From: Hominimerdicola alba 8
GTDB taxonomy: Bacteria; Bacillota; Clostridia; Oscillospirales; Ruminococcaceae
Assembly: GCF_000178155.2 (NCBI RefSeq)
Contig: NZ_ADKM02000123.1
Location: 1 to 64,000, forward strand
Reading direction: 5' to 3'
DNA length: 64,000 nt
Positions 22,594-31,546 of the stretch are shown piece after piece. The translations under genes and the position numbers were made by a program. Positions within the stretch are counted from its first letter, which is position 1; every line of letters begins with the position of its first letter. The notes beneath the pieces are model-generated. The model worked only from the letters and a program-made list of their open reading frames with translations, searched no databases and was not told where the DNA came from.

Positions 22594-24000
22594 ATGGATT
22601 TTCAGGCAATATGCGACAACATACCCACCGCCGCCTGTGTGATGTCGGTGGAAAAATTCGGGGAAGATGATTACGGCAATGTCCGCATAGTCACGGGCAA
22701 CAAGCCCTATATCGCCAGCATCGAGCACCCCGTTGAGAAGATAACCATGCTGACGGAAAAGTTCGTACCTAACCAGTTATACACCAAATATATCCCCCGC
22801 GACCTGAATTTTGAGGACGCATGCTACAATGCGGCTGTACACAAGCAGGTACTTCATTCATATGCCCATGCCACCCGCTTTGATGTGTGGTTCGACCTGA
22901 CTTTCCTGCCGCTTATCCCCGATGACGGCAACATCTGCTACTGCCTGTACATAATGGATATAAACATAAAGCCAGACCCAAAGCGCATGTCCTCCATATC
23001 AGCTGATATCGCATCTGCTGTGCTTGAAACTTTCATCAAGCTGAGAAGCGCTGAGGATTTCAGAGAAACTATGTCTGTGATATGCAGTGATATCCGCGCA
23101 CAGTGCGGTTCCGAACACTGCTGTATCATGCTTATGGACACTGAAAAGCGCAAATGTTCGGTGCTGTGCGAAGCGTTCGCTGATGGCTCGAAACTCCTGC
23201 CGATGGACAGTTACCTCGATAAAAACTTCTACGATATCGCAGATTCGTGGAAAGCCACCATCGCGGGAAGCAACTGCGTGATAGTCAAAAACACCCATGA
23301 TATGAAGGTGGTGCAGGAGCGCAATCCTGCGTGGTACGAATCGCTGAAAGGGGCGGGCTGTAAGAATATAGTGCTCTTCCCGCTGGAATTCAAGGGCGAA
23401 CTGCTGGGTTATATCTGGTCGATAAACTTCAACGCCGAAGCCGCCGATCTTATCAAGGAAATACTGGAGATAACCACATTCATACTGGCATCAGAACTGT
23501 ACAGCTACCGTATGTTGGACAAACTGCACATACTCAGTTCGACCGACATGCTGACCGGAGTCATGAACCGCAACGAGATGAACAACTTCATCGATGCACT
23601 GGCTAAGGAAGACACTACAAAATCGGTGGGCATAATCTTTGTTGACCTGAACGGTTTAAAACGCATCAATGACAATGAGGGTCACAATGCAGGCGACAGA
23701 CTGCTGAAAAATGCCGCAGATGCCATGCGCGATGTCTTCGCGGTACACCAGATATTCCGCGCAGGCGGCGATGAATTTGTGGTAGTGCTGACAGATGTCA
23801 CCGAAGATGAACTTGAAAGCAAAGCCGACAAGCTGAGGAAGATATCCGAAAGATACGATAAAGTTGTATTCGCCATCGGTACAGGCTACGAAGCTGATGT
23901 GAAGAATGTCCGCGCCGCACTGCACAACGCCGATGAACGCATGTACACCGACAAAAAAGCCTACTACGACAAACACCCGAACGAAAAGATGCGCAGTTGA
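22594..24000 (+). CDS. Cytoplasmic diguanylate cyclase (PAS/GAF-GGDEF)
   Basis: The 468-residue protein has no membrane segment. Residues about 1-135 look PAS-like, 150-310 GAF-like (EHCCIMLMDTEKRKCSVL; NIVLFPLEFKGELLGYIW), and the C-terminal 160 are a GGDEF domain with STDMLTGVMNRN, IIFVDLNGLKRIND and the intact active-site loop AGGDEF. It should make c-di-GMP from two GTP in response to a cytoplasmic signal. No RxxD inhibitory site is visible five residues before GGDEF. AAAGGAAGTGTAATATT precedes the ATG. It stands alone. c-di-GMP may control the exopolysaccharide or adhesion genes nearby, which is inference. Confidence 0.9.
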   Translation: MDFQAICDNIPTAACVMSVEKFGEDDYGNVRIVTGNKPYIASIEHPVEKITMLTEKFVPNQLYTKYIPRDLNFEDACYNAAVHKQVLHSYAHATRFDVWFDLTFLPLIPDDGNICYCLYIMDINIKPDPKRMSSISADIASAVLETFIKLRSAEDFRETMSVICSDIRAQCGSEHCCIMLMDTEKRKCSVLCEAFADGSKLLPMDSYLDKNFYDIADSWKATIAGSNCVIVKNTHDMKVVQERNPAWYESLKGAGCKNIVLFPLEFKGELLGYIWSINFNAEAADLIKEILEITTFILASELYSYRMLDKLHILSSTDMLTGVMNRNEMNNFIDALAKEDTTKSVGIIFVDLNGLKRINDNEGHNAGDRLLKNAADAMRDVFAVHQIFRAGGDEFVVVLTDVTEDELESKADKLRKISERYDKVVFAIGTGYEADVKNVRAALHNADERMYTDKKAYYDKHPNEKMRS

Positions 24001-24002
24001 TA

Positions 24003-24362
24003 CCTGCTGTAATAAAACAACATAAAAAATGCGTGAACGATATTTCGTCCACGCATTTTCTTTATATGGTCATAACTTTAAAACACAACTAATAATAAAG
24101 GTATTACAAGGAACAGTTATTGAGATGTTTTCTCTCTCCCCCGCCTGCGGCGGGGGAGAGAGAAAACCGCCAACTATTGATAATCCAACTAAACCTTGCC
24201 GTATTTGAATTACCTGAAATATAAAACCCTCCATTTTACAGCGTTTTGATTATGTAGCTTTATGGATTGTGGCAAGGTTTAATTGGGGGAGCAATATTAT
24301 TAACGCCCGCTGTAATAAAACAACAAAAAAATGCGTGAACGATATTTCGTCCACGCATTTTA
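24003..24362. repeat. Duplicated terminator flanking an inserted repeat block
   Basis: GCTGTAATAAAACAACA followed by the hairpin ATGCGTG-AACGA-TCGT-CCACGCAT and TTTT occurs at 24006-24059 and again at 24309-24361, almost identical. Between them are a left end of family B (ATGGTCATAACTTTAAAACACAA), a GC-rich hairpin (CCCCCGCC-TGC-GGCGGGGG, about 24135-24160) and an AAACCTTGCC / GGCAAGGTTT inverted repeat (about 24193-24282). The first hairpin terminates the cyclase gene. Confidence 0.75.
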
Positions 24363-24395
24363 TTAATACATATAAACCCGAATGCCTGCCAACAA

Positions 24396-25283
24396 TTATG
24401 AATTATGAATTATGAATTCAGAAAGCGCTTCCTGCCATGTCGGGAGGGGCTTGAAGCCTTTTTCGGTGAGTTTGGACTTGTCAAGGCGGCTGTTGAAAGG
24501 TCTTGCCGCTTTGCTAAGACCATATTCGGCAGTGGTAACAGGTGTGACTTTCGTATCAAGCCCCGCCTGCCTGTATATCTCACAGGTGAAATCGTACCAC
24601 GATATATACCCGCCCTCGTTGGTGGCGTGGTAATAGCCGTATTTGTCGGTTTCAGCCATATCGACCAGCAGTCTTGCAAGGTGTGGCGTATAGGTCGGAG
24701 TGCCTATCTGGTCATTGACGACACGCACTTCGGGGTGCTTTTTGCCCACGTTAAGCATGGTCTTGACGAAATTACTGCCGTTTTTGCCGAACACCCATGC
24801 TATGCGCACGATGAAGTATTTCTCCAGCGTTTCAGCCACAGCAAATTCGCCGTCCAGCTTTGACTGACCATAAACGTTCTGGGGCGCATAGTCCTTGCAG
24901 TCAGGCTTCCACGCTTCTTCGCCCCTGCCGTCAAAAACGTAGTCGGTGGAAATGTATATCATCTTGCAGTCAAGTGCTTTGCAGACTTCCGCGATATTGC
25001 GTGTGCCGTCAACATTTATCGCCCGTACTTTCGGGATATTCTCCTCGTCCTCAGCCGCATCGACAGCCGTCCATGCGGCGCAGTGTACCACCACATCTGG
25101 CTTGACCGCAGTGATGACCTGTTCAACAGCAGACTTGTCGGTTATATCCAGCTTTTTATATTCGATATCCTGCGGCACGCTGTCGAGGATATCACTGCCT
25201 ACGGCTTCATAGCCGCGCTTTGCCAGTTCAGCCATAACATCATGACCCAGCTGACCGCCCACGCCTGTCACAAAAAATTTCAT
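24396..25283 (-). CDS. rmlD: dTDP-4-dehydrorhamnose reductase
   Basis: A 295-residue short-chain dehydrogenase of the extended type, with nucleotide-binding GVGGQLGHDV at the N-terminus, catalytic YxxxK in YGQSKLDGE, ISTDYVFDG and RIAWVFGKNGSNFVK. It makes dTDP-L-rhamnose in the last step of the pathway. It is the last of four genes (A, C, B, D order), overlapping rmlB by one base. The C-terminus FIIHNS is encoded by a GAATTATGAATTAT-type short repeat on the plus strand that also ends the trmK gene at 54435. Confidence 0.95.
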   Translation of the reverse strand: MKFFVTGVGGQLGHDVMAELAKRGYEAVGSDILDSVPQDIEYKKLDITDKSAVEQVITAVKPDVVVHCAAWTAVDAAEDEENIPKVRAINVDGTRNIAEVCKALDCKMIYISTDYVFDGRGEEAWKPDCKDYAPQNVYGQSKLDGEFAVAETLEKYFIVRIAWVFGKNGSNFVKTMLNVGKKHPEVRVVNDQIGTPTYTPHLARLLVDMAETDKYGYYHATNEGGYISWYDFTCEIYRQAGLDTKVTPVTTAEYGLSKAARPFNSRLDKSKLTEKGFKPLPTWQEALSEFIIHNS

Positions 25284-26311
25284 TATATCGTACCTCTGTT
25301 ACCGTACATTTTTTCATAGTAGTTCTGATACTCGCCCGAAATGATGGTTTCCCACCACTCCTTGTTGTCCAGATACCACTTGATGGTCTTCTTTATGCCG
25401 TCAGCAAACTTTGTTTCGGGAAGCCAGCCCAGTTCGTTGTGTATCTTTGTCGGGTCGATGGCATAGCGCATATCGTGACCCTTTCTGTCCTCAACATGGG
25501 TGATAAGGCTTTCGGGCTTGCCCAACTCCTTGCAGATGAGCTTTACAATGTCGATATTCTTCATCTCGTTGTGACCGCCCACATTGTAGACCTCGCCCAC
25601 TCTGCCCTTGTGTATTATCAGGTCGATGGCGCGGCAGTGGTCTTCCACATACAGCCAGTCACGCACGTTAAGACCCTCACCGTAAACAGGCAGAGGCTTG
25701 TCAGCCAGCGCGTTTGCTATCATCAGCGGTATCAGCTTCTCGGGGAAGTGATACGGACCATAGTTGTTTGAACATCTCGAAATTGTCACAGGCAGACCGT
25801 AGGTGCGGTGATATGCCATTACCAGCAGGTCAGCGCCCGCCTTTGACGAAGAATAGGGCGAAGATGTGTGTATCGGTGTTTCTTCGGTGAAGAACAGGTC
25901 GGGTCTGTCAAGGGGCAGGTCGCCGTAGACTTCATCTGTGGAAACCTGATGATATCTCTGTATACCGTACTTGCGGCATGCGTCCATAAGCACCTGTGTA
26001 CCAAGAATGTTGGTCTGTAAGAATATCTCAGGATTTTCGATGGAACGGTCAACGTGACTCTCAGCCGCGAAGTTTACAACGATATCTGGCTTTTCTTCCT
26101 CGAACAGCTTATATATAGCCTCACGGTCGCAGATATCTATCTTGACGAACCTGAAATTCGGGTTATTCATCACAGGTGCCAGTGTTGAAAGATTGCCCGC
26201 ATAAGTCAGCTTGTCAAGACATACGATGCGGTAGTCGGGGTAAGTATCCAGCATGTGGAAAACGAAGTTCGAGCCGATGAAGCCCGCACCGCCTGTTACA
26301 AATATATTCAT
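25283..26311 (-). CDS. rmlB: dTDP-glucose 4,6-dehydratase
   Basis: A 342-residue extended SDR enzyme with TGGAGFIGSNF, the catalytic region HQVSTDEVYGDL and YSSSKAGADLL (Tyr and Lys of YxxxK), then SRCSNNYGPYHFPEKLIP. It converts dTDP-glucose to dTDP-4-keto-6-deoxyglucose with bound NAD. Motifs and length are standard. It lies 12 nt after rmlC in the operon. GGAGAATATGAC precedes its ATG. Confidence 0.96.
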   Translation of the reverse strand: MNIFVTGGAGFIGSNFVFHMLDTYPDYRIVCLDKLTYAGNLSTLAPVMNNPNFRFVKIDICDREAIYKLFEEEKPDIVVNFAAESHVDRSIENPEIFLQTNILGTQVLMDACRKYGIQRYHQVSTDEVYGDLPLDRPDLFFTEETPIHTSSPYSSSKAGADLLVMAYHRTYGLPVTISRCSNNYGPYHFPEKLIPLMIANALADKPLPVYGEGLNVRDWLYVEDHCRAIDLIIHKGRVGEVYNVGGHNEMKNIDIVKLICKELGKPESLITHVEDRKGHDMRYAIDPTKIHNELGWLPETKFADGIKKTIKWYLDNKEWWETIISGEYQNYYEKMYGNRGTI

Positions 26312-26323
26312 GTCATATTCTCC

Positions 26324-26881
26324 TTAAAATTCGATCTTTGATTCCGCCAGCGACGGGTGATGCTTGTCTTTCTCGCTAAGTATCACTTCACCGACATCTG
26401 CCCATTCAATACCGATGGCAGGGTCGTTCCACATGATGCCGCCCTCATCTTCGGGGTGGTAGACATCGTCACACTTGTAGGCGAATTCAGCATAATCGCT
26501 GACCACAACGAAGCCGTGTGCAAATCCGCGCGGTATCATGAACTGCCTGTGGTTCTCTTCGGAAAGCAGTACGCCCACCCACTGACCGTAAGTTTCACTG
26601 CCCTTGCGCAGGTCAACTGCCACATCGAAGACCTCGCCTTTTATGACCCTCACCAGCTTTGCCTGCGGGTGGGTCTTCTGAAAATGCAGACCTCTCAGCA
26701 CGCCCTTGCGGGAACTTGACTGATTGTCCTGCACGAAGTTGTAATCAAGCCCTGCCGCCTTGAAATCTGCTTCCTTGTAGGTTTCCATGAAATAGCCGCG
26801 ATTGTCGCCGTAGGTCTTGACATCGATTATGTAAACGCCTTTTATCTTAGTTTCATTGAATGTAAAATTTCCCATTATCAA
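26324..26881 (-). CDS. rmlC: dTDP-4-dehydrorhamnose 3,5-epimerase
   Basis: A 185-residue cupin epimerase with GDNRGYFMETYKEADF, SSSRKGVLRGLHFQ (active-site His), KLVRVIKGEVFDVAVDLR and IPRGFAHGFVV. It epimerises C3 and C5 of dTDP-4-keto-6-deoxyglucose. MGNFTFNET at residue 3 is an equally possible start. It sits between rmlA and rmlB with gaps of 8 and 12 nt. Confidence 0.95.
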   Translation of the reverse strand: MIMGNFTFNETKIKGVYIIDVKTYGDNRGYFMETYKEADFKAAGLDYNFVQDNQSSSRKGVLRGLHFQKTHPQAKLVRVIKGEVFDVAVDLRKGSETYGQWVGVLLSEENHRQFMIPRGFAHGFVVVSDYAEFAYKCDDVYHPEDEGGIMWNDPAIGIEWADVGEVILSEKDKHHPSLAESKIEF

Positions 26882-26889
26882 AGTACACC

Positions 26890-27777
26890 TCAGTATTTTA
26901 TCCTGCCCTCAGCGACCTTTCTCAGGTGTGCGCCGTAGGGGGATTTTCCGTATTTTTCGGCAGAACGCATCAGCCCGTCACGGTCTATCCAGCCGTTTAT
27001 GAAAGCTATCTCTTCGGGCGCAGATATCTCAATGCCCTGACGGTTCTGTATCATCTGCACAAAGTTTGTAGCCTCAGCAAGGCTGTCCATCGTGCCTGTA
27101 TCCAGCCATGCAAAGCCCCGTCCCAAAAGCTGAACATCCAGCAGACCGTCATCAAGATACATCTCGTTGAGGGTGGTTATCTCCAGTTCGCCCCTCGCAG
27201 ACGGCTTTACCTTATCAGCCCTTGCAGAAACGCCCGCAGGATAGAAATACAGCCCTGTCACCGCATAACTGCTCTTCGGCTGTGCAGGCTTTTCTTCAAT
27301 GGAAACTGCCCTTCCGCTTTCATCGAACTCCACCACACCAAAGCGTTCGGGGTCGGGCACATAGTAGCCGAAAACTGTTGCGCGGGCATTTTCCTCAGCA
27401 TCTTTCACCGCAGTCCTCAGCAGTGTCCCGAAACCGTTGCCGTAGAAGATGTTGTCCCCCAGCACCATAGCGCAGGCATCACCGCCTATGAATTCTTCAC
27501 CCAGTATGAAAGCCTGTGCAAGACCATCGGGCGAGGGCTGTACCTTGTAGCTTAAGTTTATGCCGTACTCCGAACCGTCACCCAGCAGGCGCTCAAAGTT
27601 CGGCAGGTCGGTCGGGGTCGAGATTATCAGTATATCCTTTATGCCCGCCAGCATGAGCGTACTCAGCGGGTAGTAGACCATCGGCTTGTCATAAACAGGC
27701 AAAAGCTGTTTTGAAGTCACCATCGTCAGCGGGTAGAGCCTTGTGCCCGAACCGCCTGCTAAAATTATGCCTTTCAT
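26890..27777 (-). CDS. rmlA: Glucose-1-phosphate thymidylyltransferase
   Basis: A 295-residue nucleotidyltransferase with the start [43 protein letters not shown] and [10 protein letters not shown]. It makes dTDP-glucose from dTTP and glucose-1-phosphate, the committed step, and is feedback-inhibited by dTDP-rhamnose in known members. It is first in the operon behind a consensus promoter at 27936-27908, with GGAGAATTCAAT before the ATG. The product feeds rhamnose to the glycan locus nearby. Confidence 0.96.
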   Translation of the reverse strand: MKGIILAGGSGTRLYPLTMVTSKQLLPVYDKPMVYYPLSTLMLAGIKDILIISTPTDLPNFERLLGDGSEYGINLSYKVQPSPDGLAQAFILGEEFIGGDACAMVLGDNIFYGNGFGTLLRTAVKDAEENARATVFGYYVPDPERFGVVEFDESGRAVSIEEKPAQPKSSYAVTGLYFYPAGVSARADKVKPSARGELEITTLNEMYLDDGLLDVQLLGRGFAWLDTGTMDSLAEATNFVQMIQNRQGIEISAPEEIAFINGWIDRDGLMRSAEKYGKSPYGAHLRKVAEGRIKY

Positions 27778-27907
27778 ATTGAATTCTCCTTTGTGTTCAG
27801 ACCGACCGCAGGAATGACCTGCACAGCCATGTCTTGACTATGAGATAAGTTTTGCGCCAGCCGCATCGGGGCGGCAAAAGCGTTTACGAAAAATATCCGC
27901 TTTTTCT

Positions 27908-27936
27908 ATTATACTATTTTTTATCTGACATGTCAA
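27908..27936 (-). promoter_or_regulatory. Promoter of the rml operon
   Basis: On the minus strand TTGACA (27936-27931), a 17-bp spacer and TATAAT (27913-27908). The leader is about 125 nt and contains a GCCGCCCCGATGCGGCTGGC-like GC-rich stretch near 27855-27875. Confidence 0.8.
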
Positions 27937-28066
27937 TGACAATGGCGTAAATTTGAGTATGTCCCGCCATAATATCCGAAGTGTATGTATTCCGCATAAC
28001 AAATGCAGCAGATCTCATGTCAGCCTTTTGCATACATCAAAATGCAGTGACATTTTTCCTGTTAAT

Positions 28067-28169
28067 TATAGCAATCCGCCTTAAAATTCAGACAAAATCC
28101 AGTCACAAAACCCATAAATCCCAGCTTTTGCGACTGGATTTTGTGAATTTAAAAAGTTGGATTGCTATA
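28067..28169. repeat. 103-bp palindromic repeat, copy 4
   Basis: TATAGCAATCCGCC at the left and TTGGATTGCTATA at the right, in the same orientation as copy 2. It lies between the divergent rml and secreted-protein promoters. Confidence 0.85.
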
Positions 28170-28267
28170 GATATTCTGTATAAATAAAACTCAGCTTAAA
28201 TACCATCACCCCTATTAATTGGCGATACCCCATAAAAGAAACCCTTAAATTTTGGAGAAAGTGGCTA

Positions 28268-28296
28268 TTGCAAAGAATTTTTAAACATGATATAAT
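28268..28296 (+). promoter_or_regulatory. Promoter of the first CBM37 protein gene
   Basis: TTGCAA (28268-28273), a 17-bp spacer and TATAAT (28291-28296), giving a leader of about 165 nt. The sequence ATGATATAAT followed by AGTTAAA also occurs at the promoter of the paralogue (30071). Confidence 0.75.
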
Positions 28297-28467
28297 ACGG
28301 ATAGTTAAATTATTAAACTGTATATATCCGTGAATTGGAGAGAGTGCGGCATGTATCGTTAACAAGCTGTTAACAGGGCAGTTTATCTTGATTTGACATC
28401 GGCAAAAAAGTTTCGGCGAGATATCGTCGGGTGAAAAACTTTCAAATTATTTATGGAGGTCTTAAGA

Positions 28468-29664
28468 ATGAAAATGACAAAAGCAGCAAGCAAGTGCGCA
28501 GCTGTTCTGTGTGCGATGGCAGTTATGATGCCCGCAGCAGCAGCCGTAGTTCCTGCGACCGTTTTCAACGGCGGTGCTATAGTAGCAAGTGCAGCAACAC
28601 CTACCTACAACTTCACCAGCATGACAGGTGACATGTATGTAAAGAATGGTGATTCTTTTGCATTCACAGTTAATGTCGGCAGCTGGGTAAAGAACGCTTC
28701 TTACCAGTGGGAGATAGCTTATGCAGGCACAAACTTCAACTGGCAGACTTTCTCAGGCGCTACAAGTGCTACCATCAAGGGCACTATGACCGATAAACTC
28801 AACGGCGCACACGTAAGATGCAAGATAACAAACACCGACAGCGGCGTTGTTGATTATTCCACAGTAAGAACTCTGAGCAACATAGCTGTCAAAGCTGCTA
28901 TGGGTACTGCTGTAAAGCAGTCTGACGGTTCTTACAAGATCCCTGTTACCATCACAGGCGCTTACAAGAACATGGTATCCACTTTCATGCCCAACTTCAA
29001 GTTTGATGCTAATCTGGTATCGGCTATCAAGTGGGAATACAGCAGCAATCTCGTAAATGAGGGCGACGGCTTCGGTTTCGGCTTCTTCCAGGAGAACGAT
29101 CCTAAGGATACCGATGGTGACGGCAAGACTGACAGAGTTGACAAGGTCGCAGGTTCGTATGTTCTTCAGCACGCAACTGTAATGACTCCTACTGTTCTGG
29201 GTTCTGACAATGTTCTCGGCTATCTGTACGTTACTCCTAAGAGCGGCGCAACTGCTGTAAAGGTCAATATGACAGCTTACAATGACAACCCAATGGTGCT
29301 GACAGGCAGCAATGTTGAGGGCGACATGGTATATGGTGCTACATACACAGGCACTACCATCAACGTTTCTTCCTCTACAACTTCCACAACTGTTCCTCAG
29401 AACCTCAAGGTAGAATACAGCGAGCAGTATCACCAGATGAGATTCACTTGGGATAAGGTAAGCGGCGCTGACAAGTACGGCATAGCTGTATATCTGGCAG
29501 GCAAGTGGAGAATACAGACTTCCAACATCACCACCAACAGCTACACATCGCCTAAGAACATGACTCCGGGCATGTCCTACAAGGTAGCTGTTGCTGCAAG
29601 AGTAAACGGTCAGTGGGATACCGCAGGCGCTATCAAGAACGCTATCACCGTTACTGTAAAGTGA
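28468..29664 (+). CDS. Secreted CBM37 protein, Ig-like plus possible cohesin-like domain, paralogue 1
   Basis: ATG 28468 has GGAGG 8 nt upstream; the ATG at 28453 is inside that leader. A signal peptide (about 1-41) precedes an Ig-like domain (about 45-140: ASYQWEIAYAG, GATSATIKGTMTDKLNGAHVRCKITN). A central beta domain (about 145-305) begins GTAVKQSDGSYKIPVTITGAYKN and ends GYLYVTPKSGATAVKVNMTAYN, reminiscent of cohesin or related adhesin folds. A DTDGDGKTDR calcium-loop-like insert lies inside it. CBM37 fills the last ~88 residues. It has no catalytic domain. Likely role: fibre binding or bridging on the cell surface. The cohesin likeness is a guess from strand pattern. Confidence 0.75.
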   Translation: MKMTKAASKCAAVLCAMAVMMPAAAAVVPATVFNGGAIVASAATPTYNFTSMTGDMYVKNGDSFAFTVNVGSWVKNASYQWEIAYAGTNFNWQTFSGATSATIKGTMTDKLNGAHVRCKITNTDSGVVDYSTVRTLSNIAVKAAMGTAVKQSDGSYKIPVTITGAYKNMVSTFMPNFKFDANLVSAIKWEYSSNLVNEGDGFGFGFFQENDPKDTDGDGKTDRVDKVAGSYVLQHATVMTPTVLGSDNVLGYLYVTPKSGATAVKVNMTAYNDNPMVLTGSNVEGDMVYGATYTGTTINVSSSTTSTTVPQNLKVEYSEQYHQMRFTWDKVSGADKYGIAVYLAGKWRIQTSNITTNSYTSPKNMTPGMSYKVAVAARVNGQWDTAGAIKNAITVTVK

Positions 29665-29698
29665 TGTAAGACTTCTTGACAATAACACAATAAATATG

Positions 29699-29727
29699 AC
29701 GGCAGTTCCTATCGGGGCTGCCGTTTT
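29699..29727 (+). terminator. Terminator after the first CBM37 protein gene
   Basis: ACGGCAG (29699-29705) and CTGCCGT (29718-29724) with a 12-nt loop, followed by TTT. Confidence 0.65.
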
Positions 29728-30077
29728 GCGTATTGTGTGAAACTTTACACCATACCATTACGTGCTGTCGGTCATATCGTTTTGGGTTTAATATTATTAT
29801 ATATGTCAAGACGTTCTCGTGTTTCGGCTGCACAATATCTTATGCAGTCAACTTAAGCAAACGACGGCACCGTGCATCACCATAAAAATCGGATATAACC
29901 CGAAAACTTCGGCTTTCACCTCACCATACCACACGGCATCAGACAAACCAACCTTAATCTTAACTTAAATATTTTGTGTGAATAAATCATTTATATCTAT
30001 ATCATTAAAGAAACAATATACGTTTTTAATTTTTATATATTTTAACCATTGTAACCACTCCGAAAATATGATATAAT
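29728..30077 (+). promoter_or_regulatory. Intergenic region with promoter of the second CBM37 protein gene
   Basis: The first 300 bases hold no recognised feature. TTGTAA (30049-30054), a 17-bp spacer and TATAAT (30072-30077) form the promoter. The leader is about 130 nt, and like that of the paralogue it ends in GGAGGTCTT before the ATG. Confidence 0.65.
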
Positions 30078-30213
30078 GTGAACAGTTAAAAAGATTGAAC
30101 CACAAATGCAAACATGACAAAATATTAGCAAATGTGAGGATATCATTGTCGACTACATACAACACCGATATATCGGGTATGGGAATTAAAAATTTATATT
30201 GGAGGTCTTTACT

Positions 30214-31386
30214 ATGAAAATGACAAAAGCAGCAAGCAAGTGTGCAGCTGTTCTGTGCGCAGTAGCAGTAATGATGCCAGCAGCAGCTATGGCAGTTCCT
30301 GCGACTACCGCTGTTAACGGCGGTGCTATCGTTGCAAGCGCTCAGGGCGAGGGCTATAGCTGGATGACAGGTGACCAGTATGTTGCTGTAGGCGAGAAGT
30401 TCACCTTTGAGGTAAATCTCGGCACAACTTATCTGGGCAGCTACAGCGCAAGCGATTTCACCTACCAGTGGTACTACAGCGATGACCAGGTAGGCGGCAC
30501 CAACAGATATGACGCACTGAACTGGACTGCTATAAGCGGCGCTACAAACTACACCTACTCCGATACAATGACCAGAGCAATGAACATGCGTCACTTCCGT
30601 GTTGCAGTCACCAACACCAAGACAGGTGAAGTTCACGATGACTGGTTCGGCGTAAGGACCGTTTCCTGCATGGCTGTACAGACCAAGCTGGGCACTGCTG
30701 CTATCGAAGAGTATGACGGCACTAAGTATCTGGTAGTTCCTGTTTATATGAACGGTTTCATGAACAACAAGGTCTCTGCACTGACTTTCTCGCTGAAGAC
30801 TGACAAGAGCCTGTTCAACTCTGCTGAGTTCGATTCCGCTATCGGTGGTTCTGCACTGGGCAACTACAAAGACGACGGCGAGTTCAGATATTCCATGTAC
30901 ACCGTTATGACTCCTATGACCATCGGTTCTGACTACAAGGTCGGTGACTTCGTCCTGGAGATCAAGGACGGCGCTGAGGTAAAGGGCACTACCCTCGCAC
31001 TGGATACTGAAACTACTTCGGTAACAGGCAGTGATATCTTCGGTGAATTCGTATACGGCACTACTCCTGTAAGCACCACTGTTGCCGTATCTTCCACCGC
31101 ATCTGCTCTTACTTATCCTACCAACATTCAGGTACAGTACAGCGAAGAATATCATCAGGTAAGATTTACTTGGGACGCTGTTCCCGGTGCTGACAAGTAC
31201 GGCATCGCTGTATATCTGGCAGGCAAGTGGAGAATACAGACCTCCAACATCACCACCACTTCCTACACCACTCCCAAGAACCTGACTCCAAACATGACCT
31301 ACAAGGTAGCTATCGCCGCAAGAGTAAACGGCACTTGGGATACAGTAAACGCTATCAAGAACGCTGTTACCATAACTGTAAAGTAA
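30214..31386 (+). CDS. Secreted CBM37 protein, Ig-like plus possible cohesin-like domain, paralogue 2
   Basis: This protein has the layout of its neighbour at 28468: a nearly identical signal peptide MKMTKAASKCAAVLCAVAVM, an Ig-like domain (DFTYQWYYSDDQ; GATNYTYSDTMTRAMNMRHFRV), a central beta domain starting LGTAAIEEYDGTKYLVVPVYM and CBM37 at the end. The signal peptides and CBM37 modules are about 80-90% alike, while the middle domains are strongly diverged and the calcium-loop-like insert is missing. That pattern suggests duplication followed by specialisation of the middle domain. It has its own promoter and terminator. ATG 30214 follows GGAGGTCTTTACT. No enzyme motif is visible. Confidence 0.75.
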   Translation: MKMTKAASKCAAVLCAVAVMMPAAAMAVPATTAVNGGAIVASAQGEGYSWMTGDQYVAVGEKFTFEVNLGTTYLGSYSASDFTYQWYYSDDQVGGTNRYDALNWTAISGATNYTYSDTMTRAMNMRHFRVAVTNTKTGEVHDDWFGVRTVSCMAVQTKLGTAAIEEYDGTKYLVVPVYMNGFMNNKVSALTFSLKTDKSLFNSAEFDSAIGGSALGNYKDDGEFRYSMYTVMTPMTIGSDYKVGDFVLEIKDGAEVKGTTLALDTETTSVTGSDIFGEFVYGTTPVSTTVAVSSTASALTYPTNIQVQYSEEYHQVRFTWDAVPGADKYGIAVYLAGKWRIQTSNITTTSYTTPKNLTPNMTYKVAIAARVNGTWDTVNAIKNAVTITVK

Positions 31387-31420
31387 TTTCCTATCCCCAA
31401 GCACATAACTTACATAGAAA

Positions 31421-31449
31421 AGGCAGTTCCGTCGCGGGACTGCCTTTTT
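31421..31449 (+). terminator. Terminator after the second CBM37 protein gene
   Basis: AGGCAGT (31421-31427) and ACTGCCT (31439-31445) followed by TTTT. Confidence 0.7.
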
Positions 31450-31462
31450 ACTTTGCCAAAGC

Positions 31463-31490
31463 AAAAAGCACTCCCCACAGGAAGTGCTTT
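31463..31490 (-). terminator. Terminator of the ManC-acyltransferase-glycosyltransferase operon
   Basis: AAAGCACT (31465-31472) and AGTGCTTT (31483-31490) form an 8-bp stem. On the minus strand it is followed by TTGCTTT. It lies 57 nt beyond the glycosyltransferase stop. Confidence 0.65.
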
Positions 31491-31546
31491 CTTCATGTCT
31501 GCATAAAAACGCCGCCGACCATTTTGCACAGTCAGCAGCGGAAATA

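Noticed and set aside
29965-31464. Long minus-strand open frame (499 codons) opposite the second CBM37 protein gene
   Set aside because: It lacks a ribosome site, its composition is unlike a real protein, and the plus-strand gene has promoter, signal peptide, CBM37 and terminator. The open frame is a shadow of codon bias.
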